This document shows, piece by piece, positions 29,731 through 39,624 of a stretch of DNA of 64,000 nucleotides. The translations under genes were made by a program, and so were the position numbers. The DNA lies in assembly GCF_001428045.1 (NCBI RefSeq), contig NZ_LMSD01000003.1, positions 169,073 to 233,072 of the forward strand. Reading direction: 5' to 3'. Under the pieces are notes generated by a model. It saw only the letters and a program-made list of their open reading frames with translations. It searched no databases and was not told the DNA's origin. The stretch's first letter is position 1. Every line of letters starts with the position of its first letter. This stretch comes from Paenibacillus sp. Soil750. GTDB lineage: Bacteria > Bacillota > Bacilli > Paenibacillales > NBRC-103111.

Positions 29731-29775
29731 AGTCCCGGGAGTTTGGCTGAAAAGCCACTCTACGGGACTCTTTTA
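29731..29775 (+). terminator. Terminator of the pdh operon
   Basis: Outer stem AGTCCCG / CGGGACT with an inner stem TGGC / GCCA, followed by CTTTTAATTT. Confidence 0.85.
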
Positions 29776-29822
29776 ATTTCTGCGGGGGTTGAAGTCCGAT
29801 CTATTGTCCTGTACGATTGTCA

Positions 29823-29851
29823 TTGAAAAGAAGACTTTGGATAAAGATAAT
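29823..29851 (+). promoter_or_regulatory. Putative promoter of the first YesM/YesN pair
   Basis: TTGAAA (29823-29828), 17-base spacer, GATAAT (29846-29851). Each hexamer has one mismatch. It lies 33 bases before the kinase start. Confidence 0.65.
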
Positions 29852-29883
29852 TATGATTACAAACACACGGAAAGAGTGAGGTT

Positions 29884-31698
29884 ATGTCCAACATACGAGA
29901 TCGATTTCAGAATTATTTACTTGGTACAAGCCTTCAGAAAAAGCTCATTATTTTATTCCTTCCGTTGGCAATTATCCCCTTATCCATTCTTGGAACCTTT
30001 TCCTATTATAAATCGTCACAGGTCGTACAAACACAAGTGAGCAAGACGATTCTTGAAAGTTTGTCTCAAGTGAATTACAGCTTGAATTATTTCGTTAAAG
30101 ATATCGAGCAATTGACCATGTACATTTATAGCAACAGAGAAATACAAGATGTACTGTCTAAGGACCAGGGGAGACCATTAGCAGAGAAGCACCAGGATGA
30201 AAAAAGGGTCAATGATATTCTGGATACCTTTCTGGGCTTCAAAAACTGGAATATTGCCATTTACTTGCTTGGAGAGAACGGGGATCGTTATTTTACCGGC
30301 AACCTTCTTCCTAATCAATACGACGATTATAACTTGAATTGGGGATTGTTTCGTAAAATGCGGCTAGCAGGAGGCAATATCATATGGGATACGCATTACA
30401 GCATGAAAAAGACGGAGGATTTTGGTATTGTCTTAAGCAGTGGCAGGCTGCTCAAGAAGATTGAAACGAACAAACCGCTTGGTTATATGATCGTGGATAT
30501 TATGGAGAATACGTTGGCTGACAAGTATAACAAGGCCCACTTGCAGCCTGGCGGACAGATGTTACTGTTAGATCGAAATGGCTATGTCATTTCGAGTACG
30601 CCGTCCAAGCATATCGTGGGTACGAAGTTAGACGAACCTTATTTAGATAAAGTATTATCAGGTAACAAAGGATTTTTCGAACCAACCAGCAAAGATTCAG
30701 CTCCTGTCATGGTCGTTTACGATACATCTGAGATTACGGGTTTCAAGCTCGTTAGTATTGTGCCAGTAGCCGTTTTGACAAAGGAGAGCAGCAGCATCCG
30801 TAATTTGATGTTATTTATTATGATCTTGTTCGGTGTTGTGTCCTGCTGGGTTGCCTATGTGTTATCGGTAACGATTACGAATCCGCTGCGGAAGCTGAAA
30901 TCGCTAATGTATCTCGTGGAAAACGGTAATATGGATGTTGCCTTTTCTTCCAAATATAGAGACGAAGTCGGGCAGCTAGGTCTCAGTTTCAATAAAATGG
31001 TACAGCGGATCAAGCAGTTGATCGATGAGGTTTATAAGAAGCAATTAATGCTGAAGGAAGCTGAAATCAAAGCCATCCATGCCCAATTCAACCCTCATTT
31101 TCTTTATAATGCACTGGATTCGATCAATTGGATGGCACGTATTCATAAAATGACGGATATTAGTAAAACAGTTATTTCACTTGGAGAGTTGCTGCGGTTT
31201 AGCATCCGCAAAGGGCAACCTTTCATCCAAGTTAAGGAAGATATGTATCAAATTCGCAACTTTCTTGTGATTCAACAGATGCGTTACGGGGATAAGTTGG
31301 AAGTCGAGATTGATATCGATGAAGAAATCGAATCCTTATATACGCTCAAACTGTTGATTCAACCAATCGTGGAAAATGCCATCACGCATGGATTAGAGAT
31401 CAAACCGGGAATAGGACATCTTTCAATTAGAGGATGGCGTGATGAGGGATTTGTAAGCTTCGAAATTCGAGACAACGGTGTAGGGATGTCATCCGAAATG
31501 GTGGAGCGTATCCTTAGCGGCAAATACGTATCGGATAGTGAGCAGAGTACGGGTATTGGACTGGAAAACTTGATCAAACGGCTTCAGCTTTACTTTGGCT
31601 CGAACTATCGTTTTGAAATCGAGAGTGAGGTCATGCAAGGAACGATTATTCTTATCGAAATTCCCATTATGCGCTCAGGAGAGGATCATCGTGTATAA
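29884..31698 (+). CDS. YesM-type sensor histidine kinase
   Basis: A 604-residue membrane sensor. The first membrane segment is at about 20-40 and the second near 305-325, enclosing a Cache-like extracellular domain of about 260 residues. HAMP follows, then the His_kinase motif HAQFNPHFLYNALDSIN with the phospho-acceptor histidine near 399, and a HATPase domain with GIGLENLIKR. Kinases of this LytS/YesM class usually report on a binding protein or extracellular sugar. The stop overlaps the regulator start by eight bases. The transport genes that follow are the probable targets. Confidence 0.93.
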   Translation: MSNIRDRFQNYLLGTSLQKKLIILFLPLAIIPLSILGTFSYYKSSQVVQTQVSKTILESLSQVNYSLNYFVKDIEQLTMYIYSNREIQDVLSKDQGRPLAEKHQDEKRVNDILDTFLGFKNWNIAIYLLGENGDRYFTGNLLPNQYDDYNLNWGLFRKMRLAGGNIIWDTHYSMKKTEDFGIVLSSGRLLKKIETNKPLGYMIVDIMENTLADKYNKAHLQPGGQMLLLDRNGYVISSTPSKHIVGTKLDEPYLDKVLSGNKGFFEPTSKDSAPVMVVYDTSEITGFKLVSIVPVAVLTKESSSIRNLMLFIMILFGVVSCWVAYVLSVTITNPLRKLKSLMYLVENGNMDVAFSSKYRDEVGQLGLSFNKMVQRIKQLIDEVYKKQLMLKEAEIKAIHAQFNPHFLYNALDSINWMARIHKMTDISKTVISLGELLRFSIRKGQPFIQVKEDMYQIRNFLVIQQMRYGDKLEVEIDIDEEIESLYTLKLLIQPIVENAITHGLEIKPGIGHLSIRGWRDEGFVSFEIRDNGVGMSSEMVERILSGKYVSDSEQSTGIGLENLIKRLQLYFGSNYRFEIESEVMQGTIILIEIPIMRSGEDHRV

Positions 31699-33292
31699 AC
31701 TATTCATAGTGGAGGATGAGTGGCTTGTCCTACAAGGGCTGAAACTGACAATTCCTTGGGAAGAAATGCAATGCACCGTGATTGGCGAAGCAAGGGACGG
31801 ACAAGCCGGTTTAGAAGGAATTATCGCTAACCCGCCAGACATCCTACTGACGGATATTCGGATGCCAGCGATGGATGGCATTCAGCTTGCTGAGAAAGTG
31901 GCGGAGCTGCTGCCACATGTGAAAATTGTATTTCTTACTGGCTTCGATGATTTTATATATGCCCAAAAGGCAGTTAAGCTGGGGGCTGCTGATTTTGTGC
32001 TCAAGCCTACCAATCCAGATGAGCTCATCCAAGTCATTGGACGCATTACATCCAAGCTCGATGAGGATCGCCGATTGCAATTACAACAGGAACGAATGAA
32101 GGTTAAGTATGGCTGGGAGCAGCCGTTGATTGAAGAGAAGATTCTCTATGATCTTATGCTGGATTATGCGGGGACGCTTGAAAGAGAATGGTTGTTAGAG
32201 TTTGGTACTGGGATAGAAAGCACAGAAGGAGGAGTTGTTATCCCTCCATATCGCGTTTTATTGCTGCAAATGGACGGTCTTAAAGACATGGGTACGGATA
32301 GCATCCAGCTTAGGGATCAGATCAAGGAACGAATCAAAGAGCTGTCCACCCTTACTTTAGTGCGAATAAACGAGACGCGTTATGCGCTTTTGGCCAATCG
32401 TCAAGTCGAACGAGCCGATCTGGCGATCTTATTTGATAATCTAATGATGTTAGTATCTTCCTATGCACAAAGATGTGTTCTAACGGTCAGCCATTCGTTT
32501 ACAACGATCGATTTGATTCCGACTGCCTATATCCAAGCCATGCGGGCCTTGTATCAAACTGTCTTTCTAGGTGGCGAGAAAATCATATGGTTTGAAGACA
32601 TTGAACAGCAGCAAGAAACTGCGAGTGTGAATCATACCGTGTTGAAGGATTTGATCGAATTGGTCAAATGGGGAAATGCTTCATCCATCGAAGCCCAAAC
32701 CCGGCTGTGGTATTCGCATCTCATACACCTCCATTCTGATGGATTGGAGGCAAGAAGAAGCTTTTTCGAATTTATCGTAACGTTAAATTCGCTCCTGCTG
32801 CGAGATAACGAATTGCATAACATAGTTATCGATAGTGGTTTTCTTTTAACATCAATTGAACGAGTGGATGATTCGCTGGAACAATGGTTGATTCGCTTAA
32901 ACGATGCGTTATTTGAGTGGAACCGGCAATGTGTGGAGCAATCAGATCCTCAAAAGAAGAGCGGGTTCGAGGAGATCGAGCTGTTTATCCGAGAACATTA
33001 CGCTGAGGATATTTCTCTGCAAGGTATCGCGGAGCGCTATCATATGAGTGAAAGCTACTTTAGCAGGTTGTTTAAAAAGCAGGTTGGAACCAGCTTTCTC
33101 GAATACGTGACTTTGATTCGCGTACGACAAGCCAAGGAGTTGCTGACGAATCCCCGTCTTAAAATTTATGAGGTCTCCGTACAAGTCGGTTATCAAGATC
33201 CGCGATATTTCAGTCAACTATTTCGCAAGTATACGGGGGAGACTCCTACAGAGTTTCGCAAACGGCTTGGGATTGAGTCCCTTCCTCTATAG
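31691..33292 (+). CDS. YesN-type response regulator with AraC DNA-binding domain
   Basis: A 533-residue protein. The N-terminal receiver domain has the acidic pair in FIVEDEW, phospho-acceptor Asp in LLTDIRMPAMDG, and the conserved Lys in VLKPT. A long linker domain follows, and the last 100 residues are an AraC double helix-turn-helix (GIAERYHMSESYFSRLFKKQ). Start GTG 31691 is chosen because the receiver fold begins there and it overlaps the kinase stop. The probable target is the promoter at 33376 (inference). Confidence 0.93.
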   Translation: MYKLFIVEDEWLVLQGLKLTIPWEEMQCTVIGEARDGQAGLEGIIANPPDILLTDIRMPAMDGIQLAEKVAELLPHVKIVFLTGFDDFIYAQKAVKLGAADFVLKPTNPDELIQVIGRITSKLDEDRRLQLQQERMKVKYGWEQPLIEEKILYDLMLDYAGTLEREWLLEFGTGIESTEGGVVIPPYRVLLLQMDGLKDMGTDSIQLRDQIKERIKELSTLTLVRINETRYALLANRQVERADLAILFDNLMMLVSSYAQRCVLTVSHSFTTIDLIPTAYIQAMRALYQTVFLGGEKIIWFEDIEQQQETASVNHTVLKDLIELVKWGNASSIEAQTRLWYSHLIHLHSDGLEARRSFFEFIVTLNSLLLRDNELHNIVIDSGFLLTSIERVDDSLEQWLIRLNDALFEWNRQCVEQSDPQKKSGFEEIELFIREHYAEDISLQGIAERYHMSESYFSRLFKKQVGTSFLEYVTLIRVRQAKELLTNPRLKIYEVSVQVGYQDPRYFSQLFRKYTGETPTEFRKRLGIESLPL

Positions 33293-33302
33293 GCATAATA
33301 TG

Positions 33303-33335
33303 AAAACTCCACTGCATGACTTGGTGGGGTTTTTA
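33303..33335 (+). terminator. Terminator after the response regulator
   Basis: Stem AAAACTCCAC / GTGGGGTTTT with G-T pairs allowed and an 11-base loop. The T-run continues as TTTTTATTTTG. Confidence 0.75.
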
Positions 33336-33375
33336 TTTTGAACAAAAATTTCAACAAATACGAAAATTCGTCACA

Positions 33376-33404
33376 TTGAGAGTGCTTACATTTGAACGTA
33401 TAGT
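33376..33404 (+). promoter_or_regulatory. Putative promoter of the Fbp/Afu-type transporter operon
   Basis: TTGAGA (33376-33381), 17-base spacer, TATAGT (33399-33404), close to consensus. It lies about 45 bases before the binding-protein gene. A YesN protein would be expected to bind just upstream. Confidence 0.65.
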
Positions 33405-33449
33405 AAAACTAGAAAGATAAAGACACAAAACATATGGAGGGTTAACAAA

Positions 33450-34511
33450 ATGAAAAAATCACTAACCAGTCTTTTATCCTTGTTGCTTGTCGGTTCTTTG
33501 ATCGGATGCGGTGCCAAAGAGACCCCAGCAGCGAAACCGACTGAAACTTCTGGACAACCTGCGACTAGTCAATCCTCATCAAAGACGAGCGGTAAGCTTA
33601 CCTTGTACTCCCCGAATGCAGCTGAGCTCAATAACCCAATTATTAAGGAGTTTCAGGATCGTACAGGCATTGAGGTACAGTTGATTTCCGGTGGTACAGG
33701 TGATCTCTTGAAACGTGTACAAGCTGAAGCTACCAATCCGCTGGGCGATGTGTTTTGGGCTGGCGGTGCCGATTCTCTCGAAGCGTATAAAAAATATTTT
33801 GAACCTTATAAAACAAAAGAATACGACAATATTTCTCCGCAATATGTAGATAAAAACAATGTGTGGACACCATTTGCTGCACTGCCAATGATCATCATGT
33901 ATAACAAAGAACTGGTTAAAGCAGGTGAAGAGCCTAAGGGCTGGACAGATCTGACGGATCCGAAATGGAAAGGGAAGATTGCTTATGCGGATCCTGCAAA
34001 GTCCGGTTCTTCCTATACGCAATTAATCACCATGCTGACAGCAAACGGAAAAGACCAAGGGTGGGGTTTTATTAAGAAGTTTGTAACCAACCTGGATGGT
34101 AAAGTATTGTCAGGTTCCGGCCAGGTTTATAAAGGGGTAGCTGACAAAGAATTTGCGCTTGGAGTTACACTCGAGGAAGCCGCTTATCGTTATGTTGAAG
34201 GTGGTGCAAAAGTCGGCATTATTTATCCAACCGAAGGAACTTCAGCTGTACCTGATGGAGCTGCAATCATCAAAGGTGCTAAAAATATGGAAGATGCGAA
34301 GAAATTTATCGATTTCCTAGTAGGTAAAGACGTGCAGTCTCTCATTCAAAAGGAATTCAAACGCCGTTCCGTTCGTAAGGATGCTGAAGTGATTCAAGGT
34401 ATCGCACAAGCCAAGGATATCAAGCTCGTCGACTATGATTTTGATTGGGCTTCCACCAAGAAAGACGAAAATATTAAACGTTTTGGCAAAATTGTATCAG
34501 GACAAGAATAA
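33450..34511 (+). CDS. ABC transporter substrate-binding lipoprotein, Fbp/Afu type
   Basis: A 353-residue family 1 binding protein of the iron/phosphonate/sugar-phosphate subgroup. The lipobox is SLIGC with Cys20. The opening KLTLYSPNAAELNNPIIKEF and later GGTGDLLKRVQAEA and YADPAKSGSSYTQL are typical of FbpA/AfuA-like proteins. The ligand is open: ferric iron, 2-aminoethylphosphonate or hexose phosphate are all known for this subgroup. The YesMN neighbour argues for an organic solute (inference). An intercistronic hairpin follows, likely giving excess binding protein over the ATPase and permease. Confidence 0.88.
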   Translation: MKKSLTSLLSLLLVGSLIGCGAKETPAAKPTETSGQPATSQSSSKTSGKLTLYSPNAAELNNPIIKEFQDRTGIEVQLISGGTGDLLKRVQAEATNPLGDVFWAGGADSLEAYKKYFEPYKTKEYDNISPQYVDKNNVWTPFAALPMIIMYNKELVKAGEEPKGWTDLTDPKWKGKIAYADPAKSGSSYTQLITMLTANGKDQGWGFIKKFVTNLDGKVLSGSGQVYKGVADKEFALGVTLEEAAYRYVEGGAKVGIIYPTEGTSAVPDGAAIIKGAKNMEDAKKFIDFLVGKDVQSLIQKEFKRRSVRKDAEVIQGIAQAKDIKLVDYDFDWASTKKDENIKRFGKIVSGQE

Positions 34512-34528
34512 GATTTGATCAAATGAGC

Positions 34529-34562
34529 GGTGCCTTACTTTAACGGTCTAGGCACCTTTTTC
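34529..34562 (+). terminator. Intercistronic hairpin between binding-protein and ATPase genes
   Basis: Stem GGTGCC / GGCACC with a 16-base loop and a T-run. It probably acts as a partial terminator inside the operon, because the ATPase and permease genes have no separate recognisable promoter. Confidence 0.65.
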
Positions 34563-34584
34563 TTAGACATTGGAGGTAAATAAC

Positions 34585-35685
34585 ATGCAAAAAATCGTCT
34601 TTGACCACGTGACCAAATATTTCGGAACCGCCAAGGCGGTCAATGATGCTCATTTAACAATCCAAGAAGGGGAATTCTTCACTTTACTTGGACCAAGCGG
34701 ATGCGGAAAAACAACGCTATTGCGGACAATTGCTGGCTTCTACCGTCAAGAAGAAGGCGATATCTACTTCGGCGATCGTAAGATAAATGATGTGCCGACG
34801 CATGAAAGAAACATTGGAATGGTTTTTCAAAACTATGCGATTTTCCCACATATGACCGTCTTTGAAAATGTGGCTTATGGATTAAAGGCTCGGAATGTGA
34901 ATAAAAAAGAAACGGAACAGCGCGTAATGGAAGCGTTGGAGATGGTTCAGCTACAGCACTTGCGAGATCGTGTTCCTTCTAATATGAGCGGTGGTCAGCA
35001 GCAACGTATTGCTTTGGCACGGGCTATCGTTATTCGTCCAGGCTTACTGTTAATGGACGAACCGTTGTCCAACCTTGACGCCAAATTACGTATCAAGATG
35101 AGATCGGACATCCGTAGGCTGCAAAAGGAACTGAACATTACAACGATTTATGTAACGCATGATCAAGAAGAAGCTTTGGCTGTTTCCGACCGCATTGCCG
35201 TAATGAGCGAAGGTATCATTCAACAAATTGCTCCTCCAGAGGACATTTATGCCTATCCGGCCAACCAATTTGTAGCTAATTTTATCGGTACATCGAACTT
35301 TATCGAGGCCGAGTGCCGCGGCACTAGCAGCGATCAAAACGAAGCAGAGATTCAATTGCTCGGAACGTCCTTCCGGTTACCTCTCTTGAAGCCATACGAA
35401 GGGAAATCGATGTTCTCGCTGCGTCCAGAACGTATACGTCTTGAATCCGAGAACACAGGCGAGAATTTGATTCGAGGTACTGTCAAATCCGTTACTTTCC
35501 TTGGCGAAAAAGTAAGCTATTTAATCGAGCTTCCAAATGGTTTTGTGATCGACGTTCAAGAGCATGCTGTTGAACCCCATCAGCTGCGCAAGGTGAAACA
35601 GGTTGTTTATGTGAATTTGCAGCTGGACAAAGCAACGATGTTTGATGAAAGCGGTAAGGAGGCGGTCTACCGTGCAAACCGTTAA
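34585..35685 (+). CDS. ABC transporter ATP-binding protein (FbpC/PotA type)
   Basis: A 366-residue cytoplasmic ATPase. Walker A GPSGCGKTT, signature MSGGQQQRIALARA, Walker B LLLMDEPLSNLD and the switch histidine in YVTHDQEEA are present. The last 120 residues form a TOBE-like regulatory domain. Start ATG 34585 follows GGAGG. It energises the fused permease encoded next and overlaps it by 14 bases. Confidence 0.95.
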   Translation: MQKIVFDHVTKYFGTAKAVNDAHLTIQEGEFFTLLGPSGCGKTTLLRTIAGFYRQEEGDIYFGDRKINDVPTHERNIGMVFQNYAIFPHMTVFENVAYGLKARNVNKKETEQRVMEALEMVQLQHLRDRVPSNMSGGQQQRIALARAIVIRPGLLLMDEPLSNLDAKLRIKMRSDIRRLQKELNITTIYVTHDQEEALAVSDRIAVMSEGIIQQIAPPEDIYAYPANQFVANFIGTSNFIEAECRGTSSDQNEAEIQLLGTSFRLPLLKPYEGKSMFSLRPERIRLESENTGENLIRGTVKSVTFLGEKVSYLIELPNGFVIDVQEHAVEPHQLRKVKQVVYVNLQLDKATMFDESGKEAVYRANR

Positions 35686-37339
35686 GAAAAGCCGGTGGTT
35701 CTCCTTCAAGCAATGGGACTTCTGGTCCTGGGTAACGCTATTTGTATATCTTTTTCTACTCGCTTTTATTGTATACCCGTTATTCTCCTTGCTGTTCAAC
35801 AGCTTTTTTAATGACCAGGGGATGTTCTCATTAGCTAATTACGCGAACTTTATTAAGCTGAAGTATTATTACAGTGCGCTTTGGAACAGTTTAAAGGTAT
35901 CCGTATTTACAACTGTGTTCTCGATCCTAATAGGAGTTCCGCTTGCGTATATTACAACTCGCTACAATGTGAAATTTAAAGGTATTATTCAAATTCTTGT
36001 TATTATGTCCCTACTTTCCCCTCCTTTTATCGGAGCGTATTCTTGGATTTTGATGTTAGGCAATAACGGCTTTTTAACACGTTTCATGCATGATATCGGG
36101 ATTCCATTTACCTCCATATATGGATGGAAGGGCATTGTTTTCGTCTTTACCCTTCAGTTCTATCCACATATTTATTTATATGTTTCAGGTGCACTGAAAA
36201 CAATTGACACTTCGCTCGAAGAGGCGGCAGAAAGTTTGGGACGTTCAAGCTTCCACAGGCTGCGTACCGTTACGATTCCGTTGATTTTTCCTACATTGTC
36301 AGCTGGTGCATTAATGGTGTTTATGGCATCGTTTGCAGATTTTGGTACACCGATGCTGCTAGGCCAAGGTTTCAAAGTACTCCCAATCTTAGCTTACGAG
36401 CAGTTCATAAGTGAGATGGGTGGGAACCCCGCCATGGCTAGTACGTTAAGTGTGATCCTAATTGTTTGTTCTACGAGTATTCTATTTCTTCAACGATACT
36501 TTGTCTCCCGCAAAAATTATACGATGACGGGTATGCGTACACCGAAAGTGGAAATTCTGGGGCCGATGAAGAAATGGCTATTTACTGGCTTTGCTCTGTT
36601 GGTCGCTTGTGTATCGATTATTCCTCAGGCGACGGTCATTGTAACCTCCTTCATCAAAACGAAGGGACCGGTATTTCAAAATGGATTTAGTTTAGATAGT
36701 TATAAAGAAATTTTGTTCCGCGTACCTAAGGCGATCTTAAATACGTACACCTACTCCTTAATATCCATCGTGATCATGGTCGTGATGGGGATGCTCGTAG
36801 CCTACGTGTTGGTGCGTAGGAAATCGAAGTTAACGGCGATGCTCGATTCCTTGATCATGATACCTTATGTCATGCCGGGAACTGTTCTGGGGATCAGCAT
36901 GATCATTGCTTTTAATAAGCCTCCTGTCGTACTAACAGGGACATGGGTCATTCTGGTCATCGCTTATGTGGTGCGTAAGCTGCCATACACGATTCGTTCC
37001 AGTACGGCAATCTTGTATCAATTGGATCGCAGCGTAGAAGAAGCTTCAATCAGCCTTGGTGTTCCGCCGATGAAGACATTCTTCAAGACAACGGGACGTT
37101 TGATGGCACCCGGTGTATTGTCCGGAGCCATTCTGAGTTGGGTAACGACCATTAATGAGTTAAGTTCTACGATTGTTCTTTACTACGGGGCGACAGCAAC
37201 CATTACGGTGACGATTTACAGCGAAGTATTTACCGCTAACTACGGTACAGGTGCGGCCCTGGCATCGATCTTGTCCCTTACCACGCTAATCTCCTTGATC
37301 ATAGCTAATAAGCTTAGCAAGAAGGGGCTGCAGTTGTAA
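35672..37339 (+). CDS. ABC transporter permease with two fused domains (FbpB type)
   Basis: A 555-residue membrane protein with about twelve hydrophobic segments in two homologous halves. Each half has an EAA loop: EEAAESLGRSSFHRLRTVTI and EEASISLGVPPMKTFF. This fused layout is typical of ferric-iron and AfuB-like importers. Start GTG 35672 has AAGGAGG ahead. It overlaps the ATPase gene, so the two are translationally coupled. It completes the importer with the lipoprotein at 33450. Confidence 0.92.
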   Translation: MQTVKKSRWFSFKQWDFWSWVTLFVYLFLLAFIVYPLFSLLFNSFFNDQGMFSLANYANFIKLKYYYSALWNSLKVSVFTTVFSILIGVPLAYITTRYNVKFKGIIQILVIMSLLSPPFIGAYSWILMLGNNGFLTRFMHDIGIPFTSIYGWKGIVFVFTLQFYPHIYLYVSGALKTIDTSLEEAAESLGRSSFHRLRTVTIPLIFPTLSAGALMVFMASFADFGTPMLLGQGFKVLPILAYEQFISEMGGNPAMASTLSVILIVCSTSILFLQRYFVSRKNYTMTGMRTPKVEILGPMKKWLFTGFALLVACVSIIPQATVIVTSFIKTKGPVFQNGFSLDSYKEILFRVPKAILNTYTYSLISIVIMVVMGMLVAYVLVRRKSKLTAMLDSLIMIPYVMPGTVLGISMIIAFNKPPVVLTGTWVILVIAYVVRKLPYTIRSSTAILYQLDRSVEEASISLGVPPMKTFFKTTGRLMAPGVLSGAILSWVTTINELSSTIVLYYGATATITVTIYSEVFTANYGTGAALASILSLTTLISLIIANKLSKKGLQL

Positions 37340-37439
37340 CGGCTTACGTGATAAGCGTCTTTCATGAAGGCTCATGTTTTCAGGAACTTGTCGTGCTACA
37401 ATGAAAAAGATTGTCATGATGAGCTTACCGGGAGGAAAA

Positions 37440-38666
37440 ATGAAGCTAAACAGATGGATAATTTGGAGCATAGCGATACAACTGATCCTTATAATTGTAA
37501 CTTCTTTTATGTTTAATCATAAGAAATCGAATACTACGAGCGGAGAATTTGTTAGTGGAACCGCCCTTTCCATTTGGGTTTACAGTCAAGACTTGGAAAC
37601 CTCTATTAATGAGTTTCAGCAAACGTATCCTAATATCGATGTGGATGTGAGATACTTCCGCTCGAGTGATCATTTATTTACGGAGTTGATGGCGGCTATT
37701 TCCGCTAATGCGGCGCCACAGCTTGCTGAAATTAAAAGCTTTTATGGAATTGGCCAGTTAGTGGATGCCGGGGCGGTGTTTCCCGTAGATAATCTATCTA
37801 TACCAGAATGGAAGAAACTGCAGCCTACGTTCACAGAGCCCTTCCACTATTCGGACCTAGATTGGGCTGTGCCGATCGGCGGGAGCATACCGTTGCTTTA
37901 TTACCGGGAGGAACTGATGAAGAACTCTCAAAACGGTTCGTTTTCGGGGTGGAGTGAAGTAGTGAATGCTGCAATAGAAACAAACTCGATTGGGAACGAT
38001 GGCGTTAACAAAGGGCATTGGGGAATTGCCTTCGACAAAGAAGTGCCGTGGTATTTGGGGAGCTTAAACGTAGAGGCGAGCAATGGGAATCCCGATGAAA
38101 ATGCTAAGTTCGACTCTGCTATTTCGATGTGGGGAGAGTGGGTTCATAGCTTGAATATTATGAAGCCGCTCACTCATCGTCGGGCTGCAAGTGATTTCAT
38201 TAATGGGAAAATCGGTTTATTCATAAGCTCTTCTGAACAGTTGCAAACGGTAGAACGATATATTGGCGGTAAGTTCAAATATAATGCCCAGCGGTTACCC
38301 AGGCAGGAACAACAGGGAATTGTGCCAAGCATCGATGGGTTGATTGTTTTAAACTCTTCTGAAACCAAAGTGAAGGCGGCAAACAGCTTTATTTCTTATA
38401 TGATCCATGAGAAGACGCAAGATTCTTTATGGCGTAGTAGTGGTCTAATTCCTTCGCGGTCCGATGTCCTAATGAAACTGCAAGAAGAAGGGCAATGGAG
38501 TACGAGTCAAAAGATGATTCTTGATTCGGTACGTATGTTCTCAGCAAAGAGGCCCGCTAAGGGCGACTTCGAACGCTGGGAATATACGCAATCCCTTCTG
38601 GAGCAATTGGAACAAGAGCCAAAACTTGTAAAGGAAGCACATTTTGAGGATGAATTCGGGAATTGA
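37440..38666 (+). CDS. Membrane-anchored family 1 solute-binding protein without permeases
   Basis: A 408-residue binding protein of the sugar (MalE/UgpB) type (LSIWVYSQDLETSINEFQQT, then VPIGGSIPLLYYREEL). The N-terminus is a hydrophobic segment (about residues 6-26) with no lipobox cysteine and no clear cleavage site, so it is probably tethered as an uncleaved anchor. That is unusual for a Gram-positive transport receptor. Start 37440 follows GGGAGG. The adjacent ABC system already has its own binding protein of a different subgroup, and no matching permease pair is here. A role in sensing, with the kinase or the chemoreceptor nearby, is a reasonable inference. Confidence 0.82.
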   Translation: MKLNRWIIWSIAIQLILIIVTSFMFNHKKSNTTSGEFVSGTALSIWVYSQDLETSINEFQQTYPNIDVDVRYFRSSDHLFTELMAAISANAAPQLAEIKSFYGIGQLVDAGAVFPVDNLSIPEWKKLQPTFTEPFHYSDLDWAVPIGGSIPLLYYREELMKNSQNGSFSGWSEVVNAAIETNSIGNDGVNKGHWGIAFDKEVPWYLGSLNVEASNGNPDENAKFDSAISMWGEWVHSLNIMKPLTHRRAASDFINGKIGLFISSSEQLQTVERYIGGKFKYNAQRLPRQEQQGIVPSIDGLIVLNSSETKVKAANSFISYMIHEKTQDSLWRSSGLIPSRSDVLMKLQEEGQWSTSQKMILDSVRMFSAKRPAKGDFERWEYTQSLLEQLEQEPKLVKEAHFEDEFGN

Positions 38667-38723
38667 CCTCGCAAATAGAATGAAGAATGCACGCATACAT
38701 GAGAGAAAGGTGGCTTAACAACT

Positions 38724-39581
38724 ATGAATGTAGAAAAAATCTCCTTGCAGGGTAGCGGTGAATGGAATGAAGATGCACTCGTCGGCAATGAACGTTTAAA
38801 TTTATTTGGGGTATTGGATGGTGCAACTTCTCTGCATCCCTTTCGGGGCCCTAACAAAGAAACGGGAGGGTACTTGGCCTCACAAGTAATCAAACAGTAC
38901 CTGGAGTCGCTTCAAGTGGAGGATGCTTCGGATTTTGATCTCAAGCATTTAGTGATCCAAGCCAATATCCGATTACGGGAGAACATGGCGGAAGCCGGTA
39001 TCCAAACATCGGATAAAGCAGCTTTATGGACGAGTTCGCTCGCTCTCATCCGAATAGAGGATAATTTTATTGATTATGCCCAGGTTGGAGATTGCATGAT
39101 TGTTGCCGTTTATCAGGATGGATCGTTTCGAACGATATCACGCGATCAGGTCGCGCATATTGATCTAGAATCCAAACGCATTTGGGAACAAGGTATCGAA
39201 AATGGCATTGTTAAGCGAGAAGACCTTTGGGAGCTCGTCAAACCGATCATTTTACAAAATAAATCGAAAATGAATACGATGGCCGGCTATACCGTTTTGA
39301 GCGGAGAACCACATCTGGCCGACTTCATCGAGTACGGTAGAATCAACCGTATTCAGTTGAAGTCATTGCTGATTGTTAGCGATGGGCTATTCCCGCATAC
39401 AGAACTTGGCAGCGAGCCGATTGACGTCATTCACGAGTTGACTACCAGCATTACAAACAGCACATTGGCTGGATATGCGGATTGGTTGATTAATCTTGAA
39501 TTAAATGATAAGGATTGCCTGCGTTACCCACGTTTCAAGTTATCGGATGATAAGACAGGGATATGGATTCAATTTGAATAG
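38724..39581 (+). CDS. PP2C-family serine/threonine phosphatase
   Basis: A 285-residue metal-dependent phosphatase. The metal ligands are readable: the early NEDAL, VLDGATS, the GDC of YAQVGDCMIV, SDGLF, and the closing DDKTGIW. No membrane segment or sensor domain is attached, so it is a free cytoplasmic enzyme. It begins 57 bases after the anchored binding protein and is followed 43 bases later by a chemoreceptor gene, with no terminator between. The substrate is unknown. A PP2C in this setting could reverse a Ser/Thr phosphorylation on a transport or chemotaxis component (inference). Confidence 0.82.
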   Translation: MNVEKISLQGSGEWNEDALVGNERLNLFGVLDGATSLHPFRGPNKETGGYLASQVIKQYLESLQVEDASDFDLKHLVIQANIRLRENMAEAGIQTSDKAALWTSSLALIRIEDNFIDYAQVGDCMIVAVYQDGSFRTISRDQVAHIDLESKRIWEQGIENGIVKREDLWELVKPIILQNKSKMNTMAGYTVLSGEPHLADFIEYGRINRIQLKSLLIVSDGLFPHTELGSEPIDVIHELTTSITNSTLAGYADWLINLELNDKDCLRYPRFKLSDDKTGIWIQFE

Positions 39582-39624
39582 CGTGAGCAGCCATTTTATT
39601 TTATGAATAGAAGGTAGTTGATAT

